A DNA stretch of 64,000 bases from Nitrospira sp. (GTDB taxonomy: Bacteria; Nitrospirota; Nitrospiria; Nitrospirales; Nitrospiraceae), in NCBI GenBank assembly GCA_024998685.1, contig JACOEH010000003.1:112411-176410 (forward strand). The letters are read 5' to 3'. The position numbers were made by a program, and so were the translations under genes. Shown piece by piece: positions 21,325 to 32,673 of the stretch. Within the stretch, counting starts at the first letter, position 1. Each line of letters opens with the position of its first letter. A model generated the notes under the pieces. The model did no database searches. It saw only the letters and a program-made list of their open reading frames with translations, and was not told the DNA's origin.

Positions 21325-21884
21325 GCCGTCGTCGATCTGTTCATTCTAAGACCAAGACTCATCGGATTGTGTTGCCTCAGCCTGCGAATGAGACAAGCCA
21401 TGAGCTCTCGCTCACAGGGGGGTCCACCAAACAAATCCAAGAACTTATTGATCTGCTTCGGCGTAATAATTTGACCGAGCTGGAGTTTGAACGACAAGGT
21501 GTCCGCATCCGTGTCCGTCACGAACTCGTTGTCAGACCGCTCACGACTCCAGCGCAGGAGTTCGTCCCAACCTCGCCTCAACAATCCATGCATTCCGCTT
21601 CAGCCACGACATCTGTGTCGGATGCGAGCACGGGTTTTGTGACCGTGACGTCCCCCATCGTCGGCACGTTTTATCGATCTCCCTCACCGGACGCCGATCC
21701 GTACGTTGAAGAAGGAGAGTCTGTGAAGAAGGGACAGGTGCTGTGCATCGTCGAAGCGATGAAACTCATGAACGAAATTGAGTCGGAAGTGGATGGCCGT
21801 CTTGTCAAGATCTTGGTGGAAAACACCAAATCAGTAGAATATGGTCAAGCACTGTTTCTTATCGATCCCAAAGCCGCTTCATAG
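21321..21884 (+). CDS. accB: acetyl-CoA carboxylase biotin carboxyl carrier protein
   Basis: Biotinylation motif [13 protein letters not shown]. Confidence 0.95.
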   Translation: MSRRRSVHSKTKTHRIVLPQPANETSHELSLTGGSTKQIQELIDLLRRNNLTELEFERQGVRIRVRHELVVRPLTTPAQEFVPTSPQQSMHSASATTSVSDASTGFVTVTSPIVGTFYRSPSPDADPYVEEGESVKKGQVLCIVEAMKLMNEIESEVDGRLVKILVENTKSVEYGQALFLIDPKAAS

Positions 21885-21926
21885 TCATTCTAAAGGCAGT
21901 TCTCGCCGTCATATCGGAGTCGAGAC

Positions 21927-23267
21927 GTGTTTAAGAAAGTCCTGATTGCCAATCGCGGAGAAATCGCATTGCGGGTGATCCGCGCTTGTAAGGAGCTCGG
22001 CATCAAGACCGTGGCCATTCATTCTGAAGCGGATGCCCTTGCACTGCATGTTAGAGCGGCCGACGAAAAGGTGTGTGTCGGGCCGGCCGAATCGGCATTG
22101 AGTTACCGAAATATTCCCAATGTCTTGAGTGCCGCAGAAATTACGGGTGTGGATGCCATTCATCCGGGATACGGATTTCTGTCGGAGAACGCCCATTTTG
22201 CGGAAGTCTGCGAGTCAATCGGCATGAAGTTTATCGGGCCGAGCTCGGAAAATATCGCCATGATGGGGGATAAAGCAAAGGCGCGTGAGATCGTGGCGAA
22301 GCGAGGACTTCCGGTCACGCCCGGTAGTCCAGGGGAATTGCGCAGCGAGGAGGATGCGTTGCAAGCGGCGCAGAAGATCGGCTTCCCCGTCATTATCAAA
22401 GCGACGGCCGGGGGAGGCGGGCGAGGCATGCGCGTCGTCAACAAGGCCGAAGACCTGGGCCGAGCCTTTCAGGCTGCCCAGGCTGAAGCGAAATCGACCT
22501 TCGGTAACGACGGTGTATATCTCGAGCGGTATTTTTTGGAACCGCGCCATATCGAGGTGCAGATTTTGGCCGATCAATACGGTCGAATCGTTCACCTTGG
22601 AGAACGAGACTGTTCAATTCAACGGCGGCATCAGAAACTGGTCGAGGAAACCCCCTCTCCCGTAGTCGATGATAAATTGCGGCGGGAAATCGGTCGAGTC
22701 GCTGTGGAGGTGGTGAAGGCCGCGCAGTACCGAAATGTGGGCACCGTCGAATTTTTGCTCGACAAAGACCGCCAGTTTTATTTCATGGAAGTCAATACCC
22801 GCATCCAGGTGGAACATCCAATCACCGAGATGGTGACCGGTGTCGATCTGATCAAAGAGCAGATTCGTTTGGCCGCCGGACAACCGCTTTCTATTCGGCA
22901 ACAAGATGTGATCCTCACTGGCCATAGCCTGGAGTGTCGTATTAATGCCGAAGATCCGGAGAAGTTTACGCCGTCCCCAGGGATGATCACCAAATACAGC
23001 CCACCGGGAGGGTTTGGAATCCGGGTCGATTCCGCCATGGAGTCGGGTTCGGTCGTCGTTCCTTACTATGATTCGATGATTGCCAAGCTGATCACCCATG
23101 GCCGTGATCGACAGGAGTCAGCGGCTCGTATGAAACGCGCGCTCGGCGAATTTGTCATTGAGGGTATCAAGACCACCATCCCCCTTCACCGGCGAATCCT
23201 AGACGATCCCGATTTTCAAAAAGGCCATGTATCGACGACGTTCTTGGAGCGATTCTTGGCAAGTTAA
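21927..23267 (+). CDS. accC: acetyl-CoA carboxylase biotin carboxylase subunit
   Basis: [60 protein letters not shown]. Confidence 0.97.
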   Translation: MFKKVLIANRGEIALRVIRACKELGIKTVAIHSEADALALHVRAADEKVCVGPAESALSYRNIPNVLSAAEITGVDAIHPGYGFLSENAHFAEVCESIGMKFIGPSSENIAMMGDKAKAREIVAKRGLPVTPGSPGELRSEEDALQAAQKIGFPVIIKATAGGGGRGMRVVNKAEDLGRAFQAAQAEAKSTFGNDGVYLERYFLEPRHIEVQILADQYGRIVHLGERDCSIQRRHQKLVEETPSPVVDDKLRREIGRVAVEVVKAAQYRNVGTVEFLLDKDRQFYFMEVNTRIQVEHPITEMVTGVDLIKEQIRLAAGQPLSIRQQDVILTGHSLECRINAEDPEKFTPSPGMITKYSPPGGFGIRVDSAMESGSVVVPYYDSMIAKLITHGRDRQESAARMKRALGEFVIEGIKTTIPLHRRILDDPDFQKGHVSTTFLERFLAS

Positions 23268-23460
23268 GCCGGCGAGTTCTCACTTCAGAAGAACGGTCGT
23301 TTCGGTGTTTTCCCCACCGAGTGACCCATTTCCTTGGTAAGCGTCAGGTCTCATGGTAAGCTCAACGGAGCGTTCTTCCGCTTCGAGCGAGGAGAGGGTG
23401 CATCCCCTGTCGGCTTCCTGATAGGATACACTCCCGCTCGATAGGTCGAGCACCCAACGT

Positions 23461-24714
23461 ATGCGACGTATCGGCTTCATTATTAGTATCGTGGCGATCG
23501 GAATTGCAATCGGTGGCTACGTGTTTTTTAACGGAGAACGGAAGCCTCCCATTCGATACCGGACGGCAGCGGTCGAACGTGGTGAGATCGTTTCTGTCGT
23601 CAGCGCGACGGGAACCATCAATCCGGTCGTATCCGTCCAAGTGGGGACGCAAGTATCAGGAATGATCAAAAGCCTCCACGCTGATTTCAACTCACGAGTC
23701 AAGGCCGGAGATACGGTCGCGGTCATTGATCCCGAACCGTTCAAGGCTCGTCGAGAACAAGCTGCCAGCAATCTGGAAATGGCGCGATCAAACGTTGCAC
23801 GATCCAAAGCCGACCTGATGCAGCGAAAACGTGAACTCGACCGTGTTCAATCGCTGTTGCCGCAGCAGTTTGTTTCACAAAACGACGTCGATGTTGCCCT
23901 CACAAATTTTCAAAGCGCAGACGCACAGTTGCGGGTCGCCGAGGCTCAAGTTAAGCAAGCGGAAGCGGCACTGAATGCGGCGGATCTGGAATTGAAATAT
24001 ACCGTCATTCGGTCGCCTGTGGACGGTATAGTCGTTGCGCGGAACATAGAGGTCGGTCAGACGGTCGCTTCCAGCTTTGCCACGCCCAACCTCTTTCTGA
24101 TCGCCCTCGATCTGACCAATATGCAAGTCGATACCAACGTGAGTGAGTCGGATATCGGCGGAATGACGGAGGGGAAAGAAGCCGTTTTCACCGTTGATGC
24201 CTATCCGGGAGTGTTCTTTGCCGGTGCCATTAAACAGGTGCGCCTCGCACCCATGAATATCCAAAATGTCGTCACCTACAATGTGGTGGTCGGCGTCGAT
24301 AACAAGGATTTACGTCTCAAGCCTGGAATGACCGCGAACGTCGCGATCGTCGTGGCTCAAAGAGACCGGGTGCTTAAGGTTCCCAACGCAGCATTACGCT
24401 TCATGCCTCCGAAGACCGAAGGAGATCGCCGGAGTTCAGATGGACATGCGATTAAAGCGGACGGGGGACGCTCGACCCACACAGGAAGAGAAGCGGGACA
24501 GTCGAGGACCGTCTGGACACAGTCGGAAAGCGGTGACCTCGTTTCCATTCCAGTCCAAACGGGTATCTCGGACGGCGTCACCACCGAAGTCCTGTCCGGC
24601 GATCTCACGGAAGATGATTCGGTCGTTGTCGGTATCGAACAGTCCTTTGGGGAAAAGAAGGGTAACGAGCTGCCACCCGGATTCGGCAACCAGCGACGCA
24701 CTCGTTCTCGATGA
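23461..24714 (+). CDS. efflux RND/ABC periplasmic adaptor (MacA-like)
   Basis: VQVGTQVSGMIKSLHADFNSRVKAGDTVAVIDP; upstream of MacB-like genes. Confidence 0.9.
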   Translation: MRRIGFIISIVAIGIAIGGYVFFNGERKPPIRYRTAAVERGEIVSVVSATGTINPVVSVQVGTQVSGMIKSLHADFNSRVKAGDTVAVIDPEPFKARREQAASNLEMARSNVARSKADLMQRKRELDRVQSLLPQQFVSQNDVDVALTNFQSADAQLRVAEAQVKQAEAALNAADLELKYTVIRSPVDGIVVARNIEVGQTVASSFATPNLFLIALDLTNMQVDTNVSESDIGGMTEGKEAVFTVDAYPGVFFAGAIKQVRLAPMNIQNVVTYNVVVGVDNKDLRLKPGMTANVAIVVAQRDRVLKVPNAALRFMPPKTEGDRRSSDGHAIKADGGRSTHTGREAGQSRTVWTQSESGDLVSIPVQTGISDGVTTEVLSGDLTEDDSVVVGIEQSFGEKKGNELPPGFGNQRRTRSR

Positions 24715-24828
24715 GCCATCGGATTGTGTGAAGTAGACGATGTATGCGATTTGGTTTGTTGAACGTACTCGCTTGTCACCGCTACCCCGTCATTCATCTT
24801 CAGGTAACATCCCTTACAGGATAGGCTT

Positions 24829-25539
24829 GTGAGCGCGCTGATCATTTGTGAAGATATTTGGAAGATCTATCGCGTCGGTGACGTTGAAGTGCAGGCGTTG
24901 AAAGGGTTGAATCTCACCATCCGGCGAGGTGAGTTCATTGCGATTATGGGATCGAGTGGATCAGGCAAGTCCACACTAATGAACATTCTGGGGTGCCTTG
25001 ATCAACCGACAAAGGGACAATACCGGCTGAACGGTATTGATGTCGGACATTTGCCGCCGGACCGGTTGGCGGAGATCCGGAATCAGCAAATCGGCTTCGT
25101 TTTTCAAAGTTTCAATCTCATTCCTCGGACCAGTGCATTGGAAAATGCCCAGTTGCCGCTGTTTTATCGAGGACTTTCCCTAAAGGAACAGAGATCTCTT
25201 GCGTCTGCTGCCTTGCAGCGTGTGGGGTTGACCGGGCGTGAGCACCATTCACCCACCCAACTTTCGGGAGGGCAGCAGCAGCGAGTGGCGATCGCCCGGG
25301 CGCTGGTGACATCGCCCGCGTTGCTCCTTGCGGATGAACCGACCGGAAATCTCGATACGCAGTCCAGCCAAGAAATCATGGAGATTCTTGAAGAGTTGAA
25401 TCGGGAAGGAATCACCGTGATCCTGGTCACACACGAAGTCGATATTGCGGCCTATGCTTCGCGTGGAATCGTCATCAAAGACGGTCAGATCCTGAGCGAT
25501 CGAATGACCAAGGGGCGGTCGCAGGTAGTGGAAGCATAA
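24829..25539 (+). CDS. MacB-like ABC transporter ATP-binding protein
   Basis: [41 protein letters not shown]. Confidence 0.95.
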   Translation: MSALIICEDIWKIYRVGDVEVQALKGLNLTIRRGEFIAIMGSSGSGKSTLMNILGCLDQPTKGQYRLNGIDVGHLPPDRLAEIRNQQIGFVFQSFNLIPRTSALENAQLPLFYRGLSLKEQRSLASAALQRVGLTGREHHSPTQLSGGQQQRVAIARALVTSPALLLADEPTGNLDTQSSQEIMEILEELNREGITVILVTHEVDIAAYASRGIVIKDGQILSDRMTKGRSQVVEA

Positions 25540-26775
25540 ATGCACACATTTGTATGGCTGACGGTGATGACGGCGTTGCGAGTCTTAGGGCGTAACCGGC
25601 TGCGCGCCGGTTTGACCTTGCTGGGGATCGTTATTGGTGTCGGTGCGGTCATCGCGATGGTGAGCATCGGCGAAGGGGCAAAACAGGCCGTGCAGAAGCA
25701 GATAGCTACCATGGGCACGAATGTCATCATGATCTGGCCTGCCGCGACGAGCGTCGGTGGTGTGCGAGGTGCACAAGGCGGAGCTGTTACACTGACTGTT
25801 GCGGATGCAGTGGATTTGAAGAAGAAAATTCCGCTTCTATCTGATACGGCTTGGATGAAACGAGACATACTGCAGGTCGTGAATGGTCACCGGAACGGGA
25901 ACAGCCCGGTCAATGGCGTGTCACCCAGCTATCTCAGTATCCGAGACTGGACGTTCAGTAAGGGAGGTTCCTTTACTCAGGCAGATATGGATAGTGCCGC
26001 CCTCGTCGCACTTCTCGGGCAGTCGGTGGTCGATGAACTCTTTGATCCAGGGGAGGAACCACTCGGGGCCATCATTCGTATTAGAAGCGTCCCGCTCCGT
26101 GTGATCGGCGTTTTATCCCCCAAAGGACAGAGCACGTATGGTCAGGATCAGGACGACGTCGTCTTTATCCCCTTCACGACCGCCGAACGAAAAGTCTTTG
26201 GAACGCCGTTCCTTGGATCTGTCGGCGGCCTCTATGCCGCCACAGATCAAGCCGAGGATATGCCGGAAGCGGTAGAACTCATACGAGAGGTCATGAGGTC
26301 TCGCCACCGTCTACAGGCCGACCAGCCGGACGATTTTACGATTCGCACGCAGGTCGAGTTAGGAAAGGTACAGGAGGATACAAGTCAAACCTTGACGGTC
26401 ATGTTGATGGCGATTGCATCCGTCTCCCTACTCGTCGGCGGAATCGGCATCATGAACATTCTACTCGTCTCGGTGACGGAGCGGACAAGGGAAATCGGGG
26501 TCCGTATGGCGGTTGGAGCCAAGCGAGCCCATATCCTAATTCAGTTCTTGATCGAAGCCATGACACTCAGTGTGGTCGGCGGCTGCATCGGCATTCTATT
26601 GGGAGTGGTGAGCGCCCGTTTGACGACCGTGATTGCCGGCTGGCCCACGATTATTTCGGGCGATACGGTCGCGACGGCATTCGGCTTTTCCATCGCCGTC
26701 GGCTTATTTTTTGGTTTATATCCCGCCAACAAAGCCGCTCGACTCAATCCCATCGAAGCGCTGCGCTACGAATAG
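25540..26775 (+). CDS. MacB-like ABC transporter permease
   Basis: LRAGLTLLGIVIGVGAVIAMVSIGEGAK and C-terminal FtsX domain. Confidence 0.92.
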   Translation: MHTFVWLTVMTALRVLGRNRLRAGLTLLGIVIGVGAVIAMVSIGEGAKQAVQKQIATMGTNVIMIWPAATSVGGVRGAQGGAVTLTVADAVDLKKKIPLLSDTAWMKRDILQVVNGHRNGNSPVNGVSPSYLSIRDWTFSKGGSFTQADMDSAALVALLGQSVVDELFDPGEEPLGAIIRIRSVPLRVIGVLSPKGQSTYGQDQDDVVFIPFTTAERKVFGTPFLGSVGGLYAATDQAEDMPEAVELIREVMRSRHRLQADQPDDFTIRTQVELGKVQEDTSQTLTVMLMAIASVSLLVGGIGIMNILLVSVTERTREIGVRMAVGAKRAHILIQFLIEAMTLSVVGGCIGILLGVVSARLTTVIAGWPTIISGDTVATAFGFSIAVGLFFGLYPANKAARLNPIEALRYE

Positions 26776-26790
26776 GGTTGGTGCTCATTC

Positions 26791-27993
26791 TCAAGGATCC
26801 ATCGCGATGATAGTTTCAATAGCCCGTGTCCGAGTCTCGTCGGTCTGGTGCGCGAGGTCGACGACCAACGGCGTGACGTACTCGGTGCCTCCTGGTTGAT
26901 GAGTAATGGTGACGATCGGTAGATGCAGTCTTTCTTGATTGAGTTCCGTGACCACCGCCAACTCTTGTGTGTTCAGCCGCACATGACTGTGGACCGGATA
27001 GATACCGACTCTCGCGATAAATGACGATACGATTCGTCGATCGAGCTTGCCTTGCCGCGCTTCTTGATACAAACATTGAAATGTTTGGTAGGGAGTGAGC
27101 GGAGATGTCCTCCCGAATCCAGTGATCAATTCATCGTATCGATCCACGACCATCAGGATGCGGGTGCGGTCGGAGGTAAACCGTCCTCGTGACTCTTTCG
27201 GGTAGCCGCTGTCATCCAGGTAGACATGGTGATTCGCGATGAGATGCAGTATAGCAGCCTCAATCCTGCCTTGTTGCTCCAACATGAGAACTGCGCGGCG
27301 GGGATGGGTCTCCAATTCTTGTCGGTCGGTCTGGGACAGGCCTGATGGGCCACGAGCATGGCGGACAACGGCAGGCCGGGTTTGCAAGAGTCCGATGTCA
27401 TGTAAGAGGGCGGCGGTTGCAAGCTCTTGCAGCTCCAAGGGGTTGAATTGGAAGGCTTGTCCTAAAACCAGTGATAACGTACAGGTGGCCAGTGCATGGC
27501 GGCTGAGAGTGGAATCGCCGGCCCGGTTTTGGCTCACTGCCATGAAAATAGCAGAGTCAGTGAGAGTTCTCATCGCGATGGTGATTTCTTGGACCGCTTC
27601 GGCCGCCTGCTGAGAGTTGACCGTCCCTGTTTTGGTAATAGTCGTAAAAACGGCTTGTACGGCGTGATCCATCTGTTGCTTGGCCAGCTTCGCTTGGACA
27701 TATTCTTCGTTCAGCTGAGCCAAAGGCTTGAATTGTTTTTTCATACTCCAAGTCGGTGTCGCCTCGGTCGCCGCATGCATGGTGTCGGATACCTGATGCG
27801 GCTGAGAAGTGATTCCCCGATCGAGGTCGATGTCGACCATCTTCACCCCTGCGTGCACCAATTTTTCGATCTGCGAAGGATGCTCAATCAGAAATGAATG
27901 GCGGAGCAACGGAGAGCGAAACCACGAAAGGTCCAGACGGGCGACGTACATTCCGATCTGAAGTTCACTGACGGTGATACGTGTTGTCGCCAT
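26791..27993 (-). CDS. DUF3391-like plus HD-GYP domain phosphodiesterase
   Basis: ITVSELQIGMYVARLDLSW; LLHDIGLLQ; NHHVYLDDSGYPKES (variant GYP motif). Confidence 0.8.
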   Translation of the reverse strand: MATTRITVSELQIGMYVARLDLSWFRSPLLRHSFLIEHPSQIEKLVHAGVKMVDIDLDRGITSQPHQVSDTMHAATEATPTWSMKKQFKPLAQLNEEYVQAKLAKQQMDHAVQAVFTTITKTGTVNSQQAAEAVQEITIAMRTLTDSAIFMAVSQNRAGDSTLSRHALATCTLSLVLGQAFQFNPLELQELATAALLHDIGLLQTRPAVVRHARGPSGLSQTDRQELETHPRRAVLMLEQQGRIEAAILHLIANHHVYLDDSGYPKESRGRFTSDRTRILMVVDRYDELITGFGRTSPLTPYQTFQCLYQEARQGKLDRRIVSSFIARVGIYPVHSHVRLNTQELAVVTELNQERLHLPIVTITHQPGGTEYVTPLVVDLAHQTDETRTRAIETIIAMDP

Positions 27994-28093
27994 CGGCGGT
28001 TCGGTCGTACGTGACCAGGGCTGCAGAAAAGTTCTCTCAGGTATCGGCACGGACGGGAGATAACTGTAGCTGAGCGGGCGATACGGTGAGGGA

Positions 28094-28690
28094 TTAGGCT
28101 GAGTGATGAGGCGGGTGAAGGCACCGGAGAGAGACTTCCATGCGAGGATCGGCTTTGTCGACCTGTTTGTACAGATGGGTTTCAATGATGCGATTGTCGT
28201 TCAAGCCGAGCCCCTCGCAGATCGCATCTTGGGCGATTTTCAGACCGCCATCCAGGTCGCGTCGTAAGGCGGAAGCAAAAAAGAATCGGATGGTGAGCGC
28301 GAGCGGTCCAGAGTGAAGTCGATCCCGTAAGGAGCATCGAGCGGGGGATTGGGCCAATGCCAGCCATACTTGCCGGCCGACGTATGTTTTATAGGCACGT
28401 CCGGCAGCGGATAACAACCGACGTCCATTGACGGTCGCATATTGATGGTTGATGCTGGGAGGGATGGGTAACGTGATGGTGAATGCATCCGATGTGGCGA
28501 TGGGAGGTTGTAATGGTGTCCGAAGAGCAGCCGTTGAGTTCGAAGAATCGGGTGTCGGCGACAGAGTCGTCCCGTTGATCCGTCGTAACCTGTTCGGTGC
28601 GGATGGGAAGATCGGATCACCGCGATACGATGTTGCGGAAAGGTGAAACCGTGATGAGCGGTAATTGTATCGACGTCGGTCTGACGGCAT
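28094..28690 (-). CDS. RusA-family crossover junction endodeoxyribonuclease (start uncertain)
   Basis: FTITLPIPPSINHQYATVNGRRLLSAAGRAYK ... DLDGGLKIAQDAICEGLGLNDNRI. Confidence 0.8.
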   Translation of the reverse strand: MPSDRRRYNYRSSRFHLSATSYRGDPIFPSAPNRLRRINGTTLSPTPDSSNSTAALRTPLQPPIATSDAFTITLPIPPSINHQYATVNGRRLLSAAGRAYKTYVGRQVWLALAQSPARCSLRDRLHSGPLALTIRFFFASALRRDLDGGLKIAQDAICEGLGLNDNRIIETHLYKQVDKADPRMEVSLRCLHPPHHSA

Positions 28691-28699
28691 GGAGCCGAA

Positions 28700-29140
28700 C
28701 TAGAGAAGGTTCTGAATCTTTGCCATATTCTGTTCAAAGCGATCTTCAGTTCGGGCAAGATACCGACGCCATTCGCTTGGATTCCAAATCTCCATTCGGT
28801 GATACAGGCCGACGAGTATGATCTCTTGGTCTTCATCGACGGGAACCAGTTTGCGCAGGCGACCGGGAATCAGGATCCGTCCCGTTTTATCGATGTCCGA
28901 TGAGCCGGCCTCGGAAACGACAGAGTGCATAAACAGGCGACTTTGATCCTCATCCAGAGACGTTTTAGCCCGTTCAAGGACCTTCTCCCATTCCCTCGTG
29001 GAATAGATCAACAGAGATTGTTCCGGACCTTTCAGGAACATCACCGTCTGCCCGTCGGCTTCGATTTGTTCACGGATCGGCGAGGGGACGATGAAACGCC
29101 CTTTCTCATCCACCTTGCAAAGATATTCACCGGCAAGCAT
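28700..29140 (-). CDS. mraZ: transcriptional regulator MraZ
   Basis: MLAGEYLCKVDEKGRFIVPSPIRE ... SSDIDKTGRILIPGRLRKL (two AbrB-like halves). Confidence 0.88.
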   Translation of the reverse strand: MLAGEYLCKVDEKGRFIVPSPIREQIEADGQTVMFLKGPEQSLLIYSTREWEKVLERAKTSLDEDQSRLFMHSVVSEAGSSDIDKTGRILIPGRLRKLVPVDEDQEIILVGLYHRMEIWNPSEWRRYLARTEDRFEQNMAKIQNLL

Positions 29141-29155
29141 GGCGATGTCCTGTGT

Positions 29156-29356
29156 TTAGGAATTCACGGCGGTTCTGGTCCGGTCGCGGATCCATTGCTC
29201 GAGATCCGAACGTACAAACCGCCATTCCTTTCCCAGCTTGAAGGCGGGAATCTGCCGACTCCGAAGATAGCGATAGAGGGTACGTTGCGTAATTTTGAGA
29301 TACCGGCATGTTTCTGTCGCGGTCATCAGGTCGATCTTCGGAACTCTGTTCATCAC
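29156..29356 (-). CDS. excisionase/BldC-like helix-turn-helix DNA-binding protein
   Basis: DLMTATETCRYLKITQRTLYRYLRSRQIPAFKLGKEWRFVRSDLEQWI. Confidence 0.82.
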   Translation of the reverse strand: MMNRVPKIDLMTATETCRYLKITQRTLYRYLRSRQIPAFKLGKEWRFVRSDLEQWIRDRTRTAVNS

Positions 29357-29459
29357 TCCACCTAGTACCAGAGCGAGGAATATTCATACCACCCCCAATA
29401 CTCAGGCTATTCTAGCGACCACGAAAAGAATGTCAAACGAAAATATATGACAATGCATG

Positions 29460-29801
29460 TCAGAAACTGTCGGTGTGGTCTGTTGCCTCTCCGTCATCGT
29501 GTGGCTGGTCCAGCATCGCGTCCATGTCGCTCACGTCTTCCCCCATCTCTTTCCCCATTTTTTTCATGAGACGGGCGACACTCCGAGGATCAGACTCATC
29601 GAGTCCGCTCAGATTGGCAGGGTCCGCGAGTGATTCGAGCTTGGACTCTTCCGATTTAGGAGCTGAAAATCGGGACAGGAGGCGTTCCAACCTCGAGTTG
29701 CCGCAGTGCCGGCAGACAACCGAATTGAGCTGCTGTGCGCTCAAGATCAAGATGGAGCTTCGCCTGTTGCATTCCTGACACGAGTACTCGTAAATCGGCA
29801 T
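29460..29801 (-). CDS. FmdB-family zinc ribbon protein
   Basis: MPIYEYSCQECNRRSS...VVCRHCGNSRLERLLSRF. Confidence 0.88.
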   Translation of the reverse strand: MPIYEYSCQECNRRSSILILSAQQLNSVVCRHCGNSRLERLLSRFSAPKSEESKLESLADPANLSGLDESDPRSVARLMKKMGKEMGEDVSDMDAMLDQPHDDGEATDHTDSF

Positions 29802-29819
29802 GGATGTATCCTCCGCATC

Positions 29820-30620
29820 TCAAAAAAGGTACGGATGCTGGGCCAGGATTCGGTCGGGGACGAGATCGGTACCCATGGTTCGGCTTAACGTTAAGGCGAA
29901 GACATCGGCTGAGCCGGCCCTGCGCAGGGTCTTTGCGCACTCATTCACCGTGGTACCGGTCGTAAAGACGTCGTCGATCAGAAGAATGCGTTTATCGACG
30001 AGCGCCTCTGGGCGTCGAACCGCAAACGCTCGACGAAGGTTTTTGTGACGGCTTTTGCGGGATAATGTGGTTTGGGCCGGTGTAGGAACGGTTCGGACCA
30101 AATTGGTATAGACCACTGGGACTGCAAGGCGACGCCCGATGTGATCGGCAAGAAGCAGAGACTGATTGAATTCTCGTTCGCGGAGTTTCCGAATATGCAA
30201 GGGCACTGGTATGATCACATCAACCGAATCGAGCGGAGGCAGTCGGGCGATCATGAGATCGGCCAGTGGGGCCGCCAGGGAAACTTTTCCCCGGTATTTA
30301 AAGAGGCGGATGGCATGCTGGAGCGGGGGCATATAAGGGTACAGCGTCCAGGCCTTCGTATAGGAAGGCGGACGTTCAGCGCAGGGTTGGCAGACATGGT
30401 TTGGACTGTAGGTCATAGCAATAGAGGAAGGGAAGGGGCGATCGCAACGGGCGCATCGAGCGTCGGGCATGAAGGAAATTGCGCTCCAGCAGTCGGAGCA
30501 AAAATGGGGGATCGGATCATCCGCCAGAAGCGAACTGCAATTCGAACAATGAACAGGAAGAATGAACCTGATTGCGCGGCGTACGAGACCAGGGAGCCAT
30601 TCTGAAACATAATGAGGCAT
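29820..30620 (-). CDS. ComF-family phosphoribosyltransferase
   Basis: Zn-finger CSNCSSLL..CSDCW; RILLIDDVFTTGTTVNECAKTLR. Confidence 0.9.
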   Translation of the reverse strand: MPHYVSEWLPGLVRRAIRFILPVHCSNCSSLLADDPIPHFCSDCWSAISFMPDARCARCDRPFPSSIAMTYSPNHVCQPCAERPPSYTKAWTLYPYMPPLQHAIRLFKYRGKVSLAAPLADLMIARLPPLDSVDVIIPVPLHIRKLREREFNQSLLLADHIGRRLAVPVVYTNLVRTVPTPAQTTLSRKSRHKNLRRAFAVRRPEALVDKRILLIDDVFTTGTTVNECAKTLRRAGSADVFALTLSRTMGTDLVPDRILAQHPYLF

Positions 30621-30767
30621 TGACAGCCTGTGATCGGTGCGTGTTCCATCATTCTTTATGGCGAAGAGCCTGATCGTGTCAAGGTTGTCGGCTTTCGATT
30701 TATTGTGCTATAGGAGTGAAAGCGATCGGGTACCGGGCGATCGTCATGGGAGAGAACTGGTCCGCCG

Positions 30768-31466
30768 ATGGTGATCTTGAGGCAACTCTCAAAAGTTTAT
30801 TCGCGCGGAGAAGCCAAGGTCGCGGCTTTGCGCGATGTGAATTTAGAGGTAAAACCCGGTGAATTTTGCGCATTCGTGGGTCCCAGCGGCTGCGGGAAAA
30901 GTACCCTTCTGAACCTCGTCGCGGGGTTGGACCTGCCTACATCGGGGGAAATCGTGCTGGATGGACGATCCACCGGAAATCTGACCGGCTATGAATGGAC
31001 GAAGATCAGGCGTGAAACAATCGGGATTGTGTTCCAAGCCTTCCATTTGGTTCATGGGTTGACCGCGGAAGAAAACATTGCGCTGCCCTTGATGTTACGC
31101 GGGGAAAATGGGCGGGGGACAGCGCAACGAGTGGAGGACATGTTGGACAGGGTGGGAATGAGTCACCGTCGCAAACATCGACCGGCCGAATTATCCGGCG
31201 GGGAGCAACAGCGAATCGCGATTGCACGGGCCTTGGCACATGGACCTCGTCTCCTCTTGGCTGATGAACCGACGGGCAATATCGATTCTCATCAAGGAGC
31301 AGGCATTATGTCGCTTATTCGTGAGCTCGCGATATCCGGAGGGCAGACGGTCCTGCTGGTAACCCACAGCGTGGCGGCCGCGCAAACCGCCGACTATGTG
31401 TGGACCATGCGGGATGGACAGTTGGTTTCCCGCACTGAACGTATGACCGAACTGGTCACTCCATGA
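30768..31466 (+). CDS. ABC transporter ATP-binding protein (LolD-like)
   Basis: [44 protein letters not shown]. Confidence 0.93.
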   Translation: MVILRQLSKVYSRGEAKVAALRDVNLEVKPGEFCAFVGPSGCGKSTLLNLVAGLDLPTSGEIVLDGRSTGNLTGYEWTKIRRETIGIVFQAFHLVHGLTAEENIALPLMLRGENGRGTAQRVEDMLDRVGMSHRRKHRPAELSGGEQQRIAIARALAHGPRLLLADEPTGNIDSHQGAGIMSLIRELAISGGQTVLLVTHSVAAAQTADYVWTMRDGQLVSRTERMTELVTP

Positions 31467-32392
31467 TCGATCTCTCCACAACGATCGCCGGCGTGACCTT
31501 TCCCGGCTGTTTCATGAATGCGTCGGGAGCGCTCTGTGTCACACGGGATGAACTTGAAGCCTTGGGGAAATCAGGCGCCGGGGCGATCGTTACGAAGTCG
31601 ATGACGATCGAGGCACGCCACGGCAACCCGACGCCACGGTATCACGGATTTCCCGGAGGATCGATCAATTCGATGGGTCTTCCGAATCTCGGCTATAGAG
31701 CCTATGCCGAGTTGATCCCTCACCTCAAGCGGTTCGGAAAGCCCGTGATAGCCAGCGTGGCCGGACTCGGAGAGGAAGACTTTCCGACCATCGCGGAAAC
31801 GATCAATGCAGCCCAGCCTGATCTCATTGAAGTCAATCTGTCTTGCCCGAATATTCCAGGCAAGCCACAAATCGGCTACGATCCGGAAACTTCCGAGCGG
31901 GTGCTCAAAAAGGTTCGACGTCTCATCACGGTCCCGATGGGAGTGAAGTTGCCGCCGTATTTTGACCCGGCGCATCATGAGGCCATGGGAAACGTACTCG
32001 GGCGTTGCGGTGTCGACTTTCTCAATATGATCAATTCGGTGGGCAACGGTCTGGTGGTTGATCCCGAACGGGAAACCGTCGTCATTAAACCCAAAGGCGG
32101 ATTCGGCGGGTTGGGCGGGCGCCTGATCAAGCCGGTGGCATTGGCGAACGTCCGCGCCTTCTATAAGTTTTTTGAGGGGAAGATGCCGATTATCGGAACC
32201 GGAGGGATTGTGGAGGGAGTCGATGTGTTCGAACATGTCCTCTGCGGTGCCTCGGCGGTTCAAATCGGGACGGTGTTGGTGGAAGAAGGGTTGGAGGCGT
32301 TCGGCCGCTTGGAAGCGGAATTGACCGCTGTCTTGGCAGGAAAAGGATACCGGTCGATTCTGGAATGCCGGGGGCGGCTCAAGGAATTGTGA
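31463..32392 (+). CDS. pyrD: dihydroorotate dehydrogenase, class 1A-like
   Basis: GCFMNASGALCVTRDELEAL; NLSCPNIPGKPQ; GTGGIVEGVDVFEHVLCGASAVQIGT. Confidence 0.88.
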   Translation: MIDLSTTIAGVTFPGCFMNASGALCVTRDELEALGKSGAGAIVTKSMTIEARHGNPTPRYHGFPGGSINSMGLPNLGYRAYAELIPHLKRFGKPVIASVAGLGEEDFPTIAETINAAQPDLIEVNLSCPNIPGKPQIGYDPETSERVLKKVRRLITVPMGVKLPPYFDPAHHEAMGNVLGRCGVDFLNMINSVGNGLVVDPERETVVIKPKGGFGGLGGRLIKPVALANVRAFYKFFEGKMPIIGTGGIVEGVDVFEHVLCGASAVQIGTVLVEEGLEAFGRLEAELTAVLAGKGYRSILECRGRLKEL

Positions 32393-32394
32393 AC

Positions 32395-32673
32395 CTATTT
32401 ATTGCCGAAGTTGCGAGGCAGCAAGTTGTGTTGGAGGGCCTGGCGCAGGAGTTGGGCGACGTTCCGAACATCGAGTCGGCGCATCAAGTTGAAACGATGG
32501 ACCTCGACCGTCCGGACGCTGATATCCAGTGATGCGGCGATCTCTCGATTGGTGTGGCCCATCGCGACCAATCGGAGAATCTCGCGCTGGCGGGGCGTGA
32601 TGTGCAGAGAAGATTTGGGACGGTGTTCCATTCGGCGGCGCGGACGTGCGGCGGTGTGTTTGTTTCTTGCCAT
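32395..32673 (-). CDS. LuxR-type helix-turn-helix regulator, HTH-only
   Basis: LTPRQREILRLVAMGHTNREIAASLDISVRTVEVHRFNLMRRLDVRN-type core; start placed at MARNKHTAARPRR. Confidence 0.82.
   Translation of the reverse strand: MARNKHTAARPRRRMEHRPKSSLHITPRQREILRLVAMGHTNREIAASLDISVRTVEVHRFNLMRRLDVRNVAQLLRQALQHNLLPRNFGNK

Noticed and set aside
28240-28836. 198-aa minus-strand ORF overlapping rusA and mraZ
   Set aside because: Overlaps two recognisable genes in another frame and has no family-like features
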